Shown here: piece after piece, positions 9,205 to 16,980 of the stretch
How the letters are laid out: the number at the start of each line of letters is the position of its first letter
How positions within the stretch are numbered: the first letter of the stretch is position 1
Virus record (IMG/VR): IMGVR_UViG_3300008050_009071
Coordinates: 1 to 38,937 of that record
Direction: 5' to 3' (one strand)
Source of the DNA: a virus
DNA: 38,937 nt
The notes under the pieces: model-generated
What the model was told of the DNA's origin: nothing
Databases searched by the model: none
The model's input: only the letters and a program-made list of their open reading frames with translations
Made by a program: the position numbers and the translations under genes

Positions 9205-10749
9205 TTAGTCCCGTACCGTAAAGATGGCGTCTCGATTTCGAACGAGGTAGCTGCTTCCCCTCTCAACAACATAGAAGTCAAACGCATACGACCTTCCCGG
9301 AATCAGCGCCTGCATCTTGAAATCAAAGAACATGCCATCAGCATCTGTTGAAACTCGTGTTGTGTCGTTTGTGGTGTCATAAGGAAGAATCACTTTTTCG
9401 GTCACCCTGTCAACAACCTGGTAGTAGACCTTGTCAAAGATCACAGGCTTTCTTTTCCACGCGATCTTCACCGGGGCTTCGTTCTCAGCAGTCAGATCTC
9501 GCCCAAATAAACGTATCTTGACGGTGTCACTCTTGTTGTATGAGGGTTGGGCATTGGTTATAACCAGCTGGGGATCTCGCGAGATAAACTCTCCGGAATC
9601 TCGGGCTGCTCGCCTGATAGTGAGGCTTCCCGTGTGGTACGCCACTGAGTAGTCGAGGGATTTCCAATATGTAACAAACTCAACCTCCCCTTTATCAGAA
9701 ATCAATTTTGCCAAAGTCTGGGACCCTTTGTGAAATGTTGTAACATCTGACGGGATGGCAAAGGATGCTGAGTAAACACCTGTCGCGGCTCCGGCGTCCG
9801 TTCCTTGTGTATGCTGGCTTCCTGTCACAGAGAACGTGTAGTCCCCTTTCTTGAGATCTAAAATCAAGCTGTTGGCGCCGGTGATTGATGTCAAAGCAGA
9901 CCCGCTAACAAGATTTGAAAGTGATGATCGATCGTAACTTCTCAAAAACAGCGTTCCGCTGGAGTCAAAACAGAAGTTTTGATGATTGTCCTGGATCGTG
10001 TCATCGAACCTTACCACAATTCGCGGACGAAGGAAAGGATTACCTACATGCCTAGATGCAAACCTCTTTACGAATCGCGACTTCGTGTCAGTCTCTTGCG
10101 ACCCAGTGAACGATAACCTAAGCCCCTTGTCAAGAATCTGTGATGCAACTGTGGCAGATACTAGAGTTGTGATGTCTATTGCAAGATCCTCTGTGCCCTC
10201 TGTGAATGTTTGAGTCTTTTCAAATGATACGACTCCGTCTCCATCATTCAGGTTTCCAGACGTGATGTAGTCAAGGTTGGTGGATGCAAGCAGGCCGCCT
10301 GCGTTGGCGCCAGTGGCAAACCAAATATTGTTCTGTGTGGTGTATGAAGCTGTTACGAAGTTGGCGACATCAACGTCGTTGAACTTGCCTGTATCAATTC
10401 CGACACCTTCATCAAACGACTGCGACAACGGAAACACCGACAATGTGAAACCCTTGGGAACAGCATGTCCTGTCATGATGTCTTTCATTTCTAACGTGGC
10501 AGAAAATCGGGAGCTATTGATGTCCAAAATGGTGGCTGTTAGAGCAGTGATGGGAGAAAAATCGAATTTTATCAGGCCGCGGGACAGCTCCGTCTGGCTT
10601 CCTGTGCCACTTAGTTTCGTTTCGTCATAAAGCTTGAAAAGATCGATCGTCGACGCATTGCCCACGTTAGCATCAGTTACCTTTATGCCACTATCGATGA
10701 TCTTGTCAGTTATGTATGTATCAGCACTCGCTGTGCAAATAATGATCAT
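9205..10749 (-). CDS. DNRLRE-like domain structural protein
   Basis: A 514-residue protein. The N-terminus has the pattern of DNRLRE/CBM96-like beta domains: ADTYITD at residues 9-15, a Leu/Asp strand (TIDLFKLYD), then GLIKFDFS at 58-65. These domains are usually in surface or secreted carbohydrate-associated proteins. The region continues to about residue 260 with matching strands (TEDLAIDITTLVSA, RPRIVVRFDD). The C-terminal half looks like one or two Ig-like sandwich domains (SDTVKIRLFGRDL, GMFFDFKMQALIPGRSYAFDFYVV). The start has AGGACAAACACC upstream, and the upstream stop codon (TAG) overlaps that site. It sits between J-like and I-like genes, so it is presumably a baseplate-exposed protein. 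The precise role is unknown. Confidence 0.75.
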   Translation of the reverse strand: MIIICTASADTYITDKIIDSGIKVTDANVGNASTIDLFKLYDETKLSGTGSQTELSRGLIKFDFSPITALTATILDINSSRFSATLEMKDIMTGHAVPKGFTLSVFPLSQSFDEGVGIDTGKFNDVDVANFVTASYTTQNNIWFATGANAGGLLASTNLDYITSGNLNDGDGVVSFEKTQTFTEGTEDLAIDITTLVSATVASQILDKGLRLSFTGSQETDTKSRFVKRFASRHVGNPFLRPRIVVRFDDTIQDNHQNFCFDSSGTLFLRSYDRSSLSNLVSGSALTSITGANSLILDLKKGDYTFSVTGSQHTQGTDAGAATGVYSASFAIPSDVTTFHKGSQTLAKLISDKGEVEFVTYWKSLDYSVAYHTGSLTIRRAARDSGEFISRDPQLVITNAQPSYNKSDTVKIRLFGRDLTAENEAPVKIAWKRKPVIFDKVYYQVVDRVTEKVILPYDTTNDTTRVSTDADGMFFDFKMQALIPGRSYAFDFYVVERGSSYLVRNRDAIFTVRD

Positions 10750-10759
10750 GGTGTTTGTC

Positions 10760-12604
10760 CTAGAATGCTGTTCCTATGATATCAAATTCAGGATATCGGA
10801 GCTCAAAAATTGAGCCTCGATTGGGCTGAATCAGTCCTTTTGTCTGGCTTTGTTTGAAATCAAACGTTGTTGAGTTGTATTTTCGCCCTTCGAGAGTCGA
10901 GGATCTTGGAAACACCTGCAGATCGATTAGCGAAATCACGAAATCCGTGTTGATAATAATGTTGACAATGTCATCTACAATGATGGGCTGATCTACATTG
11001 AAGAACTTTCGATCCATTGCATTGGCTATTCGAGAATTGATGTTCTGAATTACCTGTGACTTGTTGGCGTTTTCCGAGACATACACGCTGTACTTGATTC
11101 CGAAATTAACAACGCGCACATCAAGAACATCGATAGCATCTCCTACAAGTCGCAATTCATTCAAGTATGTTCGGATATTCTTTTTGAGGGAGTCTGGCGA
11201 CATTACCAGATTTCCTAAGCTGTCCAGCGATATCACATAGAGAACAACAGACATTGGATTTACCGGATTGTCCGAGATGGCTGCCCGATAAACCCTTCCA
11301 AACTCATTTGGCATCGTGTATATTCTTGCCAAAAGATCTTCACGAGAAACCACCCTGCGCTGGGCTTTTCGGGCCGATGTTATCAAAGTCTTCAGTTCGT
11401 CCAGTGAAGGTGCTGACGATCCACCTGCAGCTGATTCGGGATTTGTTACCTGCATTGATTGACGAACCAAAAGGCTGTCAGCTGCTGTTGGACTTCTCCT
11501 AAATGATAACGACAGTATATCAAGCTGCTGAATCTGATCGGATGACACATTATGATCCTGGCCGCCGCCGTATCGATATCGAATTGTCAATGTTGTTCCG
11601 GTGGGAGAGATTCCAAGGGTTTGTGTTTGCAGTAATGACTGTGGGTCGATACTGAATTTCGTTACAACTGTCTTTCCAAACAAGCTCAGCGATAGATCAC
11701 TCGGGTCTGGAACAATGTCATCATCCAGCGTGCTGGCATTTCCGGATCCAAAACGGAGAGTTGTAAGCTGAGATGTTGGGTCATATCTCCTGATGTATCG
11801 ATATGGGGCTGCAATCACACTCATGTGGCTTGGAACGTCAATATAGTCAGAATCAGGATTTTTGATCTTCAAGAATATTGTGTCTTCACTAAGTGATGTG
11901 ACCTCATAGTATGTGTTGAGCTCTGTGTCGGCTACAGACAGAATAGCAGAAATATGCTTTTCAGCCAATTCAATCTCTCGGAATGCCTCGAATATGCTAG
12001 ACGCCTCAATGTTTTGTGTTTTTTCCTCGCCGCTGATGGCAACAACAAAACGAGAAGCATAGAATGTCGCGGGGCTTCCGTCGGAGTTGCTTGAAGCTAC
12101 AATAAAACTGGCAAGGAAGTTACCATCAATGTCCTGCTCAGAAAAATCCATATCCTCAATTGTAGTGAAGGTGATCCCGGAGAATGAAGAAACTTGGGTT
12201 CCAGCCAGAATGACAGGCATCGCTGATCTCTTCGGGAGATACACACCCGAGATGCTCTCAGACGGAATTGTGATCTGGAATTTAAGAGTCACTGTTGCTG
12301 GTGATCTTCCTCTTATCTCTACACCTGCATTTCTGAGGTGTGTGATGATGTTTTCTGGTTCAACGGCCCGTGATGGATCCAACTCTCGAAAAGCATGATC
12401 CAGATAGTAGCTTAGCGAATCTCCAGCCGTAGCTACGAAGTCGAGGAACATGCCTCCAACAGATGGCTCAGAGAAATCCTGGATCTTGTCCGGAAAGTAT
12501 GTTCGTGCTGTATCTAGAAGCTGTGATCTGATTGACTCAAAATCCCGAGCGGTGAAAGACCGGTTCATCTCCTTCTTGATTTTTTTCTTGATGTGATTTG
12601 TCAT
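10760..12604 (-). CDS. Baseplate wedge protein, gp6/J-like
   Basis: A 614-residue protein of the T4 gp6 / P2 gpJ-like baseplate family. Gp6 forms the ring of the baseplate wedge that ties neighbouring wedges together and rearranges on sheath contraction. The N-terminus shows the diagnostic pattern: SFTARDFESIRSQLLDTART, then YFPDKIQDFSEPSVGGMFLD and LSYYLDHAFRELDPSRA (residues 15-80). A central REDLLARIYTMPNEFGRVYR block near 415-440 resembles the conserved middle region of J-like proteins. Family sizes fit (T4 gp6 is about 660 residues). The gene directly abuts the gp25-like stop (TAAATG), which matches the common gp25-then-gp6/J order. A downstream Met at residue 13 is preceded by AAGGAG with no spacer, so I kept the first start. 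Confidence 0.93.
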   Translation of the reverse strand: MTNHIKKKIKKEMNRSFTARDFESIRSQLLDTARTYFPDKIQDFSEPSVGGMFLDFVATAGDSLSYYLDHAFRELDPSRAVEPENIITHLRNAGVEIRGRSPATVTLKFQITIPSESISGVYLPKRSAMPVILAGTQVSSFSGITFTTIEDMDFSEQDIDGNFLASFIVASSNSDGSPATFYASRFVVAISGEEKTQNIEASSIFEAFREIELAEKHISAILSVADTELNTYYEVTSLSEDTIFLKIKNPDSDYIDVPSHMSVIAAPYRYIRRYDPTSQLTTLRFGSGNASTLDDDIVPDPSDLSLSLFGKTVVTKFSIDPQSLLQTQTLGISPTGTTLTIRYRYGGGQDHNVSSDQIQQLDILSLSFRRSPTAADSLLVRQSMQVTNPESAAGGSSAPSLDELKTLITSARKAQRRVVSREDLLARIYTMPNEFGRVYRAAISDNPVNPMSVVLYVISLDSLGNLVMSPDSLKKNIRTYLNELRLVGDAIDVLDVRVVNFGIKYSVYVSENANKSQVIQNINSRIANAMDRKFFNVDQPIIVDDIVNIIINTDFVISLIDLQVFPRSSTLEGRKYNSTTFDFKQSQTKGLIQPNRGSIFELRYPEFDIIGTAF

Positions 12605-13090
12605 TTATCCCGCCGTGAAAATTATGACCGCCATGGACTGATTTGTCAGACCAAGTGACGGAACTGAGTATGTAATCTTAATTTGACTTTGAATTACATT
12701 ATCATCGTCTGACCTCTCGATGCTGGGTTCGAAATCCTCCAAACTAACGTATGGCATGTACTTCTCCACAGCCAGCAAGATCCTTCTTGCAGCCTCAGCG
12801 TCAGTATCCTCAGCCGTCATTTCAAGGGCCAAGGGCTTGAGGTTTGCGCCGAAGTCTCCCAACATCAGCCTTTCGCCATGGTTGGTCACAAGCAAGTTTC
12901 GGAGGTTGTCCCTAATCTGATTGCCTAGCTTGTAAGACATGTCAAACATTGAGTTTTTACTGTCAGCAAACGAAATGGGAGTTTTGATCCCGATCGGACT
13001 GACGACAACCACGTCATCAACATTCTCATCATAGGCTGCTTGTGATTGGCCCACTGACTTAAAATCGTATGTTTTTTTGACTTGTGACAC
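12605..13090 (-). CDS. Baseplate wedge protein, gp25/W-like
   Basis: A 161-residue member of the gp25/GpW baseplate family (structurally lysozyme-related, T4 gp25 about 130 residues). Gp25 links the central hub to the wedge and helps trigger sheath polymerisation. The signature is at residues 65-84, NLLVTNHGERLMLGDFGANL, preceded by an amphipathic helix (LGNQIRDNLR). The C-terminal half has the expected strand-helix arrangement ending in hydrophobic strands (MAVIIFTAG). The start is a GTG at 13090 with GAGGT correctly spaced upstream; a 41-base gap separates it from the previous gene. It is followed immediately by the gp6-like gene, its usual partner. Confidence 0.95.
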   Translation of the reverse strand: MSQVKKTYDFKSVGQSQAAYDENVDDVVVVSPIGIKTPISFADSKNSMFDMSYKLGNQIRDNLRNLLVTNHGERLMLGDFGANLKPLALEMTAEDTDAEAARRILLAVEKYMPYVSLEDFEPSIERSDDDNVIQSQIKITYSVPSLGLTNQSMAVIIFTAG

Positions 13091-13131
13091 GTTCTACCTC
13101 GCACTTAAATATCGACGAATCAAAGTCAGGG

Positions 13132-13692
13132 CTAAGATAGAAATCCTGATCCCTTTCCTGTTCCCGGTGAACTGAATGAGGGCAAAGGAACGGGAGGTGC
13201 AGTTAGGGTCATATATCCAATAATAGGAACACCACCAACAAGGACAAGGTCTGTTTTGACTTCTGCTGTTAACATGAACTTGTGTATTCCCGACTTGATA
13301 TCTCCAGCCAGCGTCGAGACAATAGTGTTGAAATCCGCCCCGTCTTGCAATCCATTGTCGCGGGCTTTTTTTAGAGCAGTTTCAATATCGGACCGAAGAG
13401 CGTCAACATCCCCTGCCTTGAACGATATGCTGCCCAGTCCTGTTGCAATCCCGGGTGCTGTGTAGCTTCCAACGCCAAACGGTCCGGATGCTGTTTGGCC
13501 GGGTAAGATGCTATCATTTGTTATGACCTGCGCTGTCTCCGCATACCCATGAATAGCTTTGCTCATGTCATCGGAGAGGGATGCTATTATCTGGTCGCTA
13601 TTTGCACCCTTTTCAATTCCGTCATTACGGGCCTTGATGTAGGCTTTTTTGAGATCACTTATGAGGATTGGAAATCCAGCTACTAGTGGCAT
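13132..13692 (-). CDS. Small structural protein with two copies of a repeated domain
   Basis: A 186-residue protein built from two copies of a roughly 48-residue helical unit, residues 12-59 and 101-148. Shared positions include (D)(L/I)..A..KAR(N/D)(D/N)G, (I)(I/V)(A/S)(S/T)L, D(M/I)...IH and A.V.TD. A third copy is in the neighbouring gene at 13698-13964. The linker is Gly/Pro-rich (GQTASGPFGVGSYTAPG) and the C-terminus ends SSPGTGKGSGFLS, close to the GKGTGTGNLL end of the neighbour. No membrane segment or enzyme motif is visible. It sits between the gp5-like spike and the gp25-like gene, so a hub or spike accessory role is plausible. The family is not recognised. Confidence 0.75.
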   Translation of the reverse strand: MPLVAGFPILISDLKKAYIKARNDGIEKGANSDQIIASLSDDMSKAIHGYAETAQVITNDSILPGQTASGPFGVGSYTAPGIATGLGSISFKAGDVDALRSDIETALKKARDNGLQDGADFNTIVSTLAGDIKSGIHKFMLTAEVKTDLVLVGGVPIIGYMTLTAPPVPLPSFSSPGTGKGSGFLS

Positions 13693-13697
13693 TGTTC

Positions 13698-13964
13698 TTA
13701 AAGAAGGTTACCTGTTCCGGTTCCCTTCCCCTCCACACTAGTCACTCCGGTTCCCGGTATATCAGTCTGTCCTGCATCCGAAGTGTCCTGTGTTGTTACA
13801 AGTGCTTGCAACGAATATGAATGAATGGCTGTTGCAATCCCCAGAGCCAACTCTGTGATTATGATGTCTGACGTTTTGTTGCCGCTCGAGCCATCTCCTT
13901 GAGCAGTCTGGTACGCTGATCGAATATCTGTTTCAAGTGATGGTGCAGCTGACGACAAGGGCAT
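13698..13964 (-). CDS. Small structural protein with one copy of the repeated domain
   Basis: An 88-residue protein from an ATG at 13964, two bases after the stop of the gp5-like gene, with CGGAGAATAAT upstream. A longer reading from 14003 would overlap the spike gene and has no better ribosome site, so I chose the shorter form. Residues about 11-58 are a third copy of the helical unit found twice in the 186-residue neighbour (DIRSAYQTAQGDG, then DIIITELALGIATAIHSYS). Both proteins begin MPL and end in a Gly/Thr tail. The pair probably arose by duplication. Function unknown; likely virion-associated by position. Confidence 0.7.
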   Translation of the reverse strand: MPLSSAAPSLETDIRSAYQTAQGDGSSGNKTSDIIITELALGIATAIHSYSLQALVTTQDTSDAGQTDIPGTGVTSVEGKGTGTGNLL

Positions 13965-13965
13965 A

Positions 13966-15567
13966 TTATTCTCCGAAGATCCTCTCTGACTTGACTGTCT
14001 CAATGTTCTTTTTGAGCTTGCTGGCTATTTTTGTCTTCATATCTACCGCAGCTTTGTTTAGCTGGGGCGAAGGAGCTCCAAATCCAGGTGTTACGTGTGT
14101 CAAAACAGTGTCACAAAATGCTGACAATGTATCCATCGTTTCTTTCCATAAGTCTTCCATCTCTTTGTACTTGATGTATGGTTGAGAATTTCCCGGGCCT
14201 TGTCCTCCACCTGCACCTCCATCATCAGCAGTTCGACCAAGAAAAATCTTGGTTCCGCTAATCTGTATTGTTCCATCCGACTCTATTGTGATCGTTGCCA
14301 AGTCTTCGCTTGTATTTCCCTCTTTGACAATACGAATAGTCCCAGCAGCAGTTTCAAAATTTTCAGGCAGGTTACCATCAGTTGCCTGTAGCGGCAGCTT
14401 CCTAGCTACAATTCTGATGTGGTCTGACTTTATCGCGATGGCCGGTCCGATCTTCGGTTCGCTTTGGGTCTCAAACCCAGTTGCAACAATCCTGTCTAGA
14501 CCCAATCGCTTATCAACGTGGGTGTTTGATGAAACGTAGATCCGAGATGCATCGACCAGAAAGTCCGGATCGCCCTCAGCAGGATTTGTTTTTGGGTTGC
14601 CAGGTTTTGGCGGAGCCTCTCCATCGATCACTAGATCATTGTTCAAGTCTTGTGTCGATCCTGGATCCTTATCTGTCTCAAACTTTCCAAATGAATTGGC
14701 TGCGACAAATGGCTGCGTACTATTCACTACTCCGGAAAAAGCCCTGGATCTGTCTCTATTAGTTTCCTCGTCCGGAGGATTGAAATAGCGGCCGCGGCCC
14801 GTTACAACATCAATGCTTCCAGCCGATGTTTCCAAAGGAGATTCCGTCGATGCGTTTGACTTCTCTGGATTTGCCGGTCTATCAGAAACATCCCATCCTC
14901 TATCTGTTCCCAATATGATGGCCGAGTTATTGGACCCCTGGATGACCATATCGCCAGGTCTTTTTGTGAATCTAGGGACAGGTTCTAGGGCAAAACTCTT
15001 TGCTTCGACAGATCCATTGATCAAATTCTGGAGTGCATCACTTTCTCCCAGTATCAATTGTTGATCCTCAGAACCGTTCGGGAATCCCAAAACTCTGTCA
15101 GGCGGGAGTGATCCTGATTGGGTTATCCAGTACACCCGAGAGAAAGGAGAAAAATTAACATCCTCTACGGGAAGAACGTCCGACACCCTTGAGATCCAGT
15201 ACATTTGATCCCGATCAGATTCAGACAAAGCCTTTTGCCTAAAGATCCACACTTGCTCGCCTGGCTTTACCGGAAGAACAAAGTGAGAAGAGAAAAACGG
15301 AAAGCAAACAATGTCGGAAGTCTCAGATAAACGATTGCCAGTAGTTAACAAGCGACACACAAGAGAGTTTCGGGGTGCCAAGACAAATGCGGGCTTTTGA
15401 GACTCCAGTAGTGTCTCCGGTGGATCGCTTCGAATCGACACATCACAAATTGTGTCAATCACCACAGCCTTTTCGAAAAGGTTGGTAGACCTCAGGGCAA
15501 CAACATCAGGATCTTTTTCCGAACCTTCGCTGCTTCCCTGTGACCCAAATATTCCTGCCTTCGTCAT
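13966..15567 (-). CDS. Baseplate hub/spike protein, gp5-like OB-fold, no lysozyme domain
   Basis: A 533-residue protein. Residues about 85-110 (CFPFFSSHFVLPVKPGEQVW) match the OB-fold entry of gp5/VgrG-like spike proteins, and residues 198-226 (RFTKRPGDMVIQGSNNSAII followed by LGTDRGW) match the conserved segment after it in gp5-like proteins. A hydrophilic linker follows (about 227-340). Residues about 340-445 are a beta-strand-rich zone with alternating hydrophobics (AIKSDHIRIVAR, TITIESDGTIQISGTKIFL), consistent with a beta-prism spike. The C-terminus (about 460-533) is helical and lysine-rich. Unlike T4 gp5, no lysozyme domain is visible. The start overlaps the previous stop as TAATG with GAGGAACAAGAC upstream. 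In T4 the trimer forms the membrane-piercing needle under the hub. Confidence 0.85.
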   Translation of the reverse strand: MTKAGIFGSQGSSEGSEKDPDVVALRSTNLFEKAVVIDTICDVSIRSDPPETLLESQKPAFVLAPRNSLVCRLLTTGNRLSETSDIVCFPFFSSHFVLPVKPGEQVWIFRQKALSESDRDQMYWISRVSDVLPVEDVNFSPFSRVYWITQSGSLPPDRVLGFPNGSEDQQLILGESDALQNLINGSVEAKSFALEPVPRFTKRPGDMVIQGSNNSAIILGTDRGWDVSDRPANPEKSNASTESPLETSAGSIDVVTGRGRYFNPPDEETNRDRSRAFSGVVNSTQPFVAANSFGKFETDKDPGSTQDLNNDLVIDGEAPPKPGNPKTNPAEGDPDFLVDASRIYVSSNTHVDKRLGLDRIVATGFETQSEPKIGPAIAIKSDHIRIVARKLPLQATDGNLPENFETAAGTIRIVKEGNTSEDLATITIESDGTIQISGTKIFLGRTADDGGAGGGQGPGNSQPYIKYKEMEDLWKETMDTLSAFCDTVLTHVTPGFGAPSPQLNKAAVDMKTKIASKLKKNIETVKSERIFGE

Positions 15568-15950
15568 TAGTCTTGTTCCTCAATCTTCGAGAAGATGTCG
15601 TCTGAGTCTATTGTCAATTTTCTTTCAACTTCTTTTGCAACAATTTGTGCTAAAGTCAAGAGTTGTTCATTTGACTTAGACATCCTTTCCAGGTACTTCA
15701 CCAAAATGGGTCCCATTGACGCGTGATCTGAACTGGATGACCCCAGCAAAGTAAATGCTTGGGTGAAAAGAGCAGAAGCAATTGTTCGATCACCTGAAGC
15801 GTTATCATAGATCTCGACCCACAATGACATCTTTTGTGGATCAGCGCCACTTAGTTCCTGCATGACCTCTTTGAATGATTCGATTCTTTTTTTGGAGCGC
15901 TTGTTTTTCTCTAGCAGTTTTTCAATCTTCTTGGCGTCAGTTGCTTTCAT
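15567..15950 (-). CDS. Conserved-looking small helical protein next to the late sigma gene
   Basis: A 127-residue protein from the ATG at 15950, which has AGGAGG and AAGGA upstream; a longer frame from 15986 lies inside the sigma gene and lacks support. The N-terminus is strongly basic (KATDAKKIEKLLEKNKRSKK), followed by predicted helices. The central LWVEIYDNASGDRTIASALF and ILVKYLERMSKSNEQLLTLA, ending in an acidic DSDDIFSKIEEQD tail, recall a conserved small protein of T4-like environmental phages. I cannot assign a name or function. Its start overlaps the end of the gp55-like sigma gene by 14 bases, suggesting coupling and perhaps a partner in late transcription or tail assembly. A UvsY-like role is possible but unsupported by a motif. 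Confidence 0.75.
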   Translation of the reverse strand: MKATDAKKIEKLLEKNKRSKKRIESFKEVMQELSGADPQKMSLWVEIYDNASGDRTIASALFTQAFTLLGSSSSDHASMGPILVKYLERMSKSNEQLLTLAQIVAKEVERKLTIDSDDIFSKIEEQD

Positions 15951-16680
15951 TTTCGATCCTTGCCTCCTCTGCCAAGATCTGGGCATATGCCTTTCGGATC
16001 TTGCTCATCGACTTCGTCACAATCTTCTTTTCCATGCCGGAGATCTCAACTAAGTAGACATAGATCGATTGTTTGTTAATGAAATCTAGCTCTTCTACAG
16101 AATCAAACAGCTTTTCGACGGCATCCATTACGCGCAGGTCCTTCGCATCAGACAAAAACGTTCGTATTCTCTTGACCCGAGCGACTTGTTCAGCCCTCTT
16201 CTCTCGGTCGAGCATCATTTCTTCGGTCGATGGAAGCTCAATGTATGAAGAGAGTTGCTTTTGTGTATCTCGACTGAGGTTTTCTGCATCACTCAGATAC
16301 ACATGCTTGTAGTACTTCTTTCGATGGCTGTTGGTTGCATTAATCAAGAAGTTCTTTGCAACAACATTGAAGTACGAAAAAGCCTTCGACCCCTTGTTTG
16401 GGTCCCACTTATGAAGGGAGTTGTAGAGAGAGAAATTGCACTCCTCAATTAACTCTGCTGTTGACATCAAAGGAGACTTGAACCCATAGACGTAAATCAG
16501 GCTTTCAGATAGCTTCGACACCGCCGGCAAAATACTTTTCCCGTAAATGAGTTCTCGCTGTCGGGTGTCTTCAGCGCCCAAAAATGCCAAAATAGCAACT
16601 TCGGTGTTCTTGTCAAAATACAAAACACTCTTTTGCCCGGGCTTTCGCTTAATTCTCTTTCTCTTTTTCTTTACTGTCAT
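15937..16680 (-). CDS. Late transcription sigma factor, gp55-like
   Basis: A 247-residue protein resembling the T4 gp55 family of small sigma-70-related factors, which direct host RNA polymerase to late promoters together with the sliding clamp. Residues about 75-125 carry the region-2-like core: ELIEECNFSLYNSLHKWDPN, then KGSKAFSYFNVVAKNFLINA and an arginine/lysine/aromatic stretch (HRKKYYKHVYLSD). A helical segment at about 200-232 (KQSIYVYLVEIS...SKIRKAYAQIL) could be a region-4-like or clamp-contact end. The N-terminus is very basic (KKKRKRIKRKPGQKS). It is longer than T4 gp55 (185 residues). The start overlaps the membrane protein stop by four bases, with GGGGAACAAGA upstream. It would control the structural genes that follow it. 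Confidence 0.85.
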   Translation of the reverse strand: MTVKKKRKRIKRKPGQKSVLYFDKNTEVAILAFLGAEDTRQRELIYGKSILPAVSKLSESLIYVYGFKSPLMSTAELIEECNFSLYNSLHKWDPNKGSKAFSYFNVVAKNFLINATNSHRKKYYKHVYLSDAENLSRDTQKQLSSYIELPSTEEMMLDREKRAEQVARVKRIRTFLSDAKDLRVMDAVEKLFDSVEELDFINKQSIYVYLVEISGMEKKIVTKSMSKIRKAYAQILAEEARIENESN

Positions 16681-16979
16681 TCTTGTTCCCCGCTCATCTC
16701 TTCCACGTCCACAATATTCTGAGTGAGCGAGAGAGCAACAGAGTGAAGAGAATCCCTAACTGCCTTGATATCTTTGACGACTTGCCTCACTTCTGGGCTG
16801 TCAAAAAAGAGAGGCCGACTCAGAACCTCTGCCATTTTTTCATACTTGTCATCAATAACGTCTAGACATTCTTCTATCGTGTCTTCCATCCGCAGGATGA
16901 TTACTCCAAGCTTGAAGTTTTTGTACAGCGAAAACCCGAGGGCTGCTGTCAGGCAAACTATGATGATCGATGATGCCAT
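16677..16979 (-). CDS. Small single-pass membrane protein with a helical tail
   Basis: A 100-residue protein from the ATG at 16979, with GGAGAAATAGC upstream. A GTG at 17000 could add seven residues but lies inside the previous gene. Residues 1-20 (ASSIIIVCLTAALGFSLYKN) form one hydrophobic segment, followed by a helical, acidic region (RMEDTIEECLDVIDDKYEKM) that could be a coiled coil, then SPEVRQVVKDIKAVRDSL. The arrangement of one N-terminal membrane helix, a coiled coil and a FFDSPEV.. motif resembles a conserved small protein of T4-like environmental phages, of unknown function. It is coupled to the sigma factor gene by a four-base overlap (ATGA). Confidence 0.75.
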   Translation of the reverse strand: MASSIIIVCLTAALGFSLYKNFKLGVIILRMEDTIEECLDVIDDKYEKMAEVLSRPLFFDSPEVRQVVKDIKAVRDSLHSVALSLTQNIVDVEEMSGEQE

Positions 16980-16980
16980 G

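Noticed and set aside
15567-15986. Longer start for the small protein at 15986
   Set aside because: It lies inside the sigma gene, whereas the ATG at 15950 has AGGAGG/AAGGA upstream.
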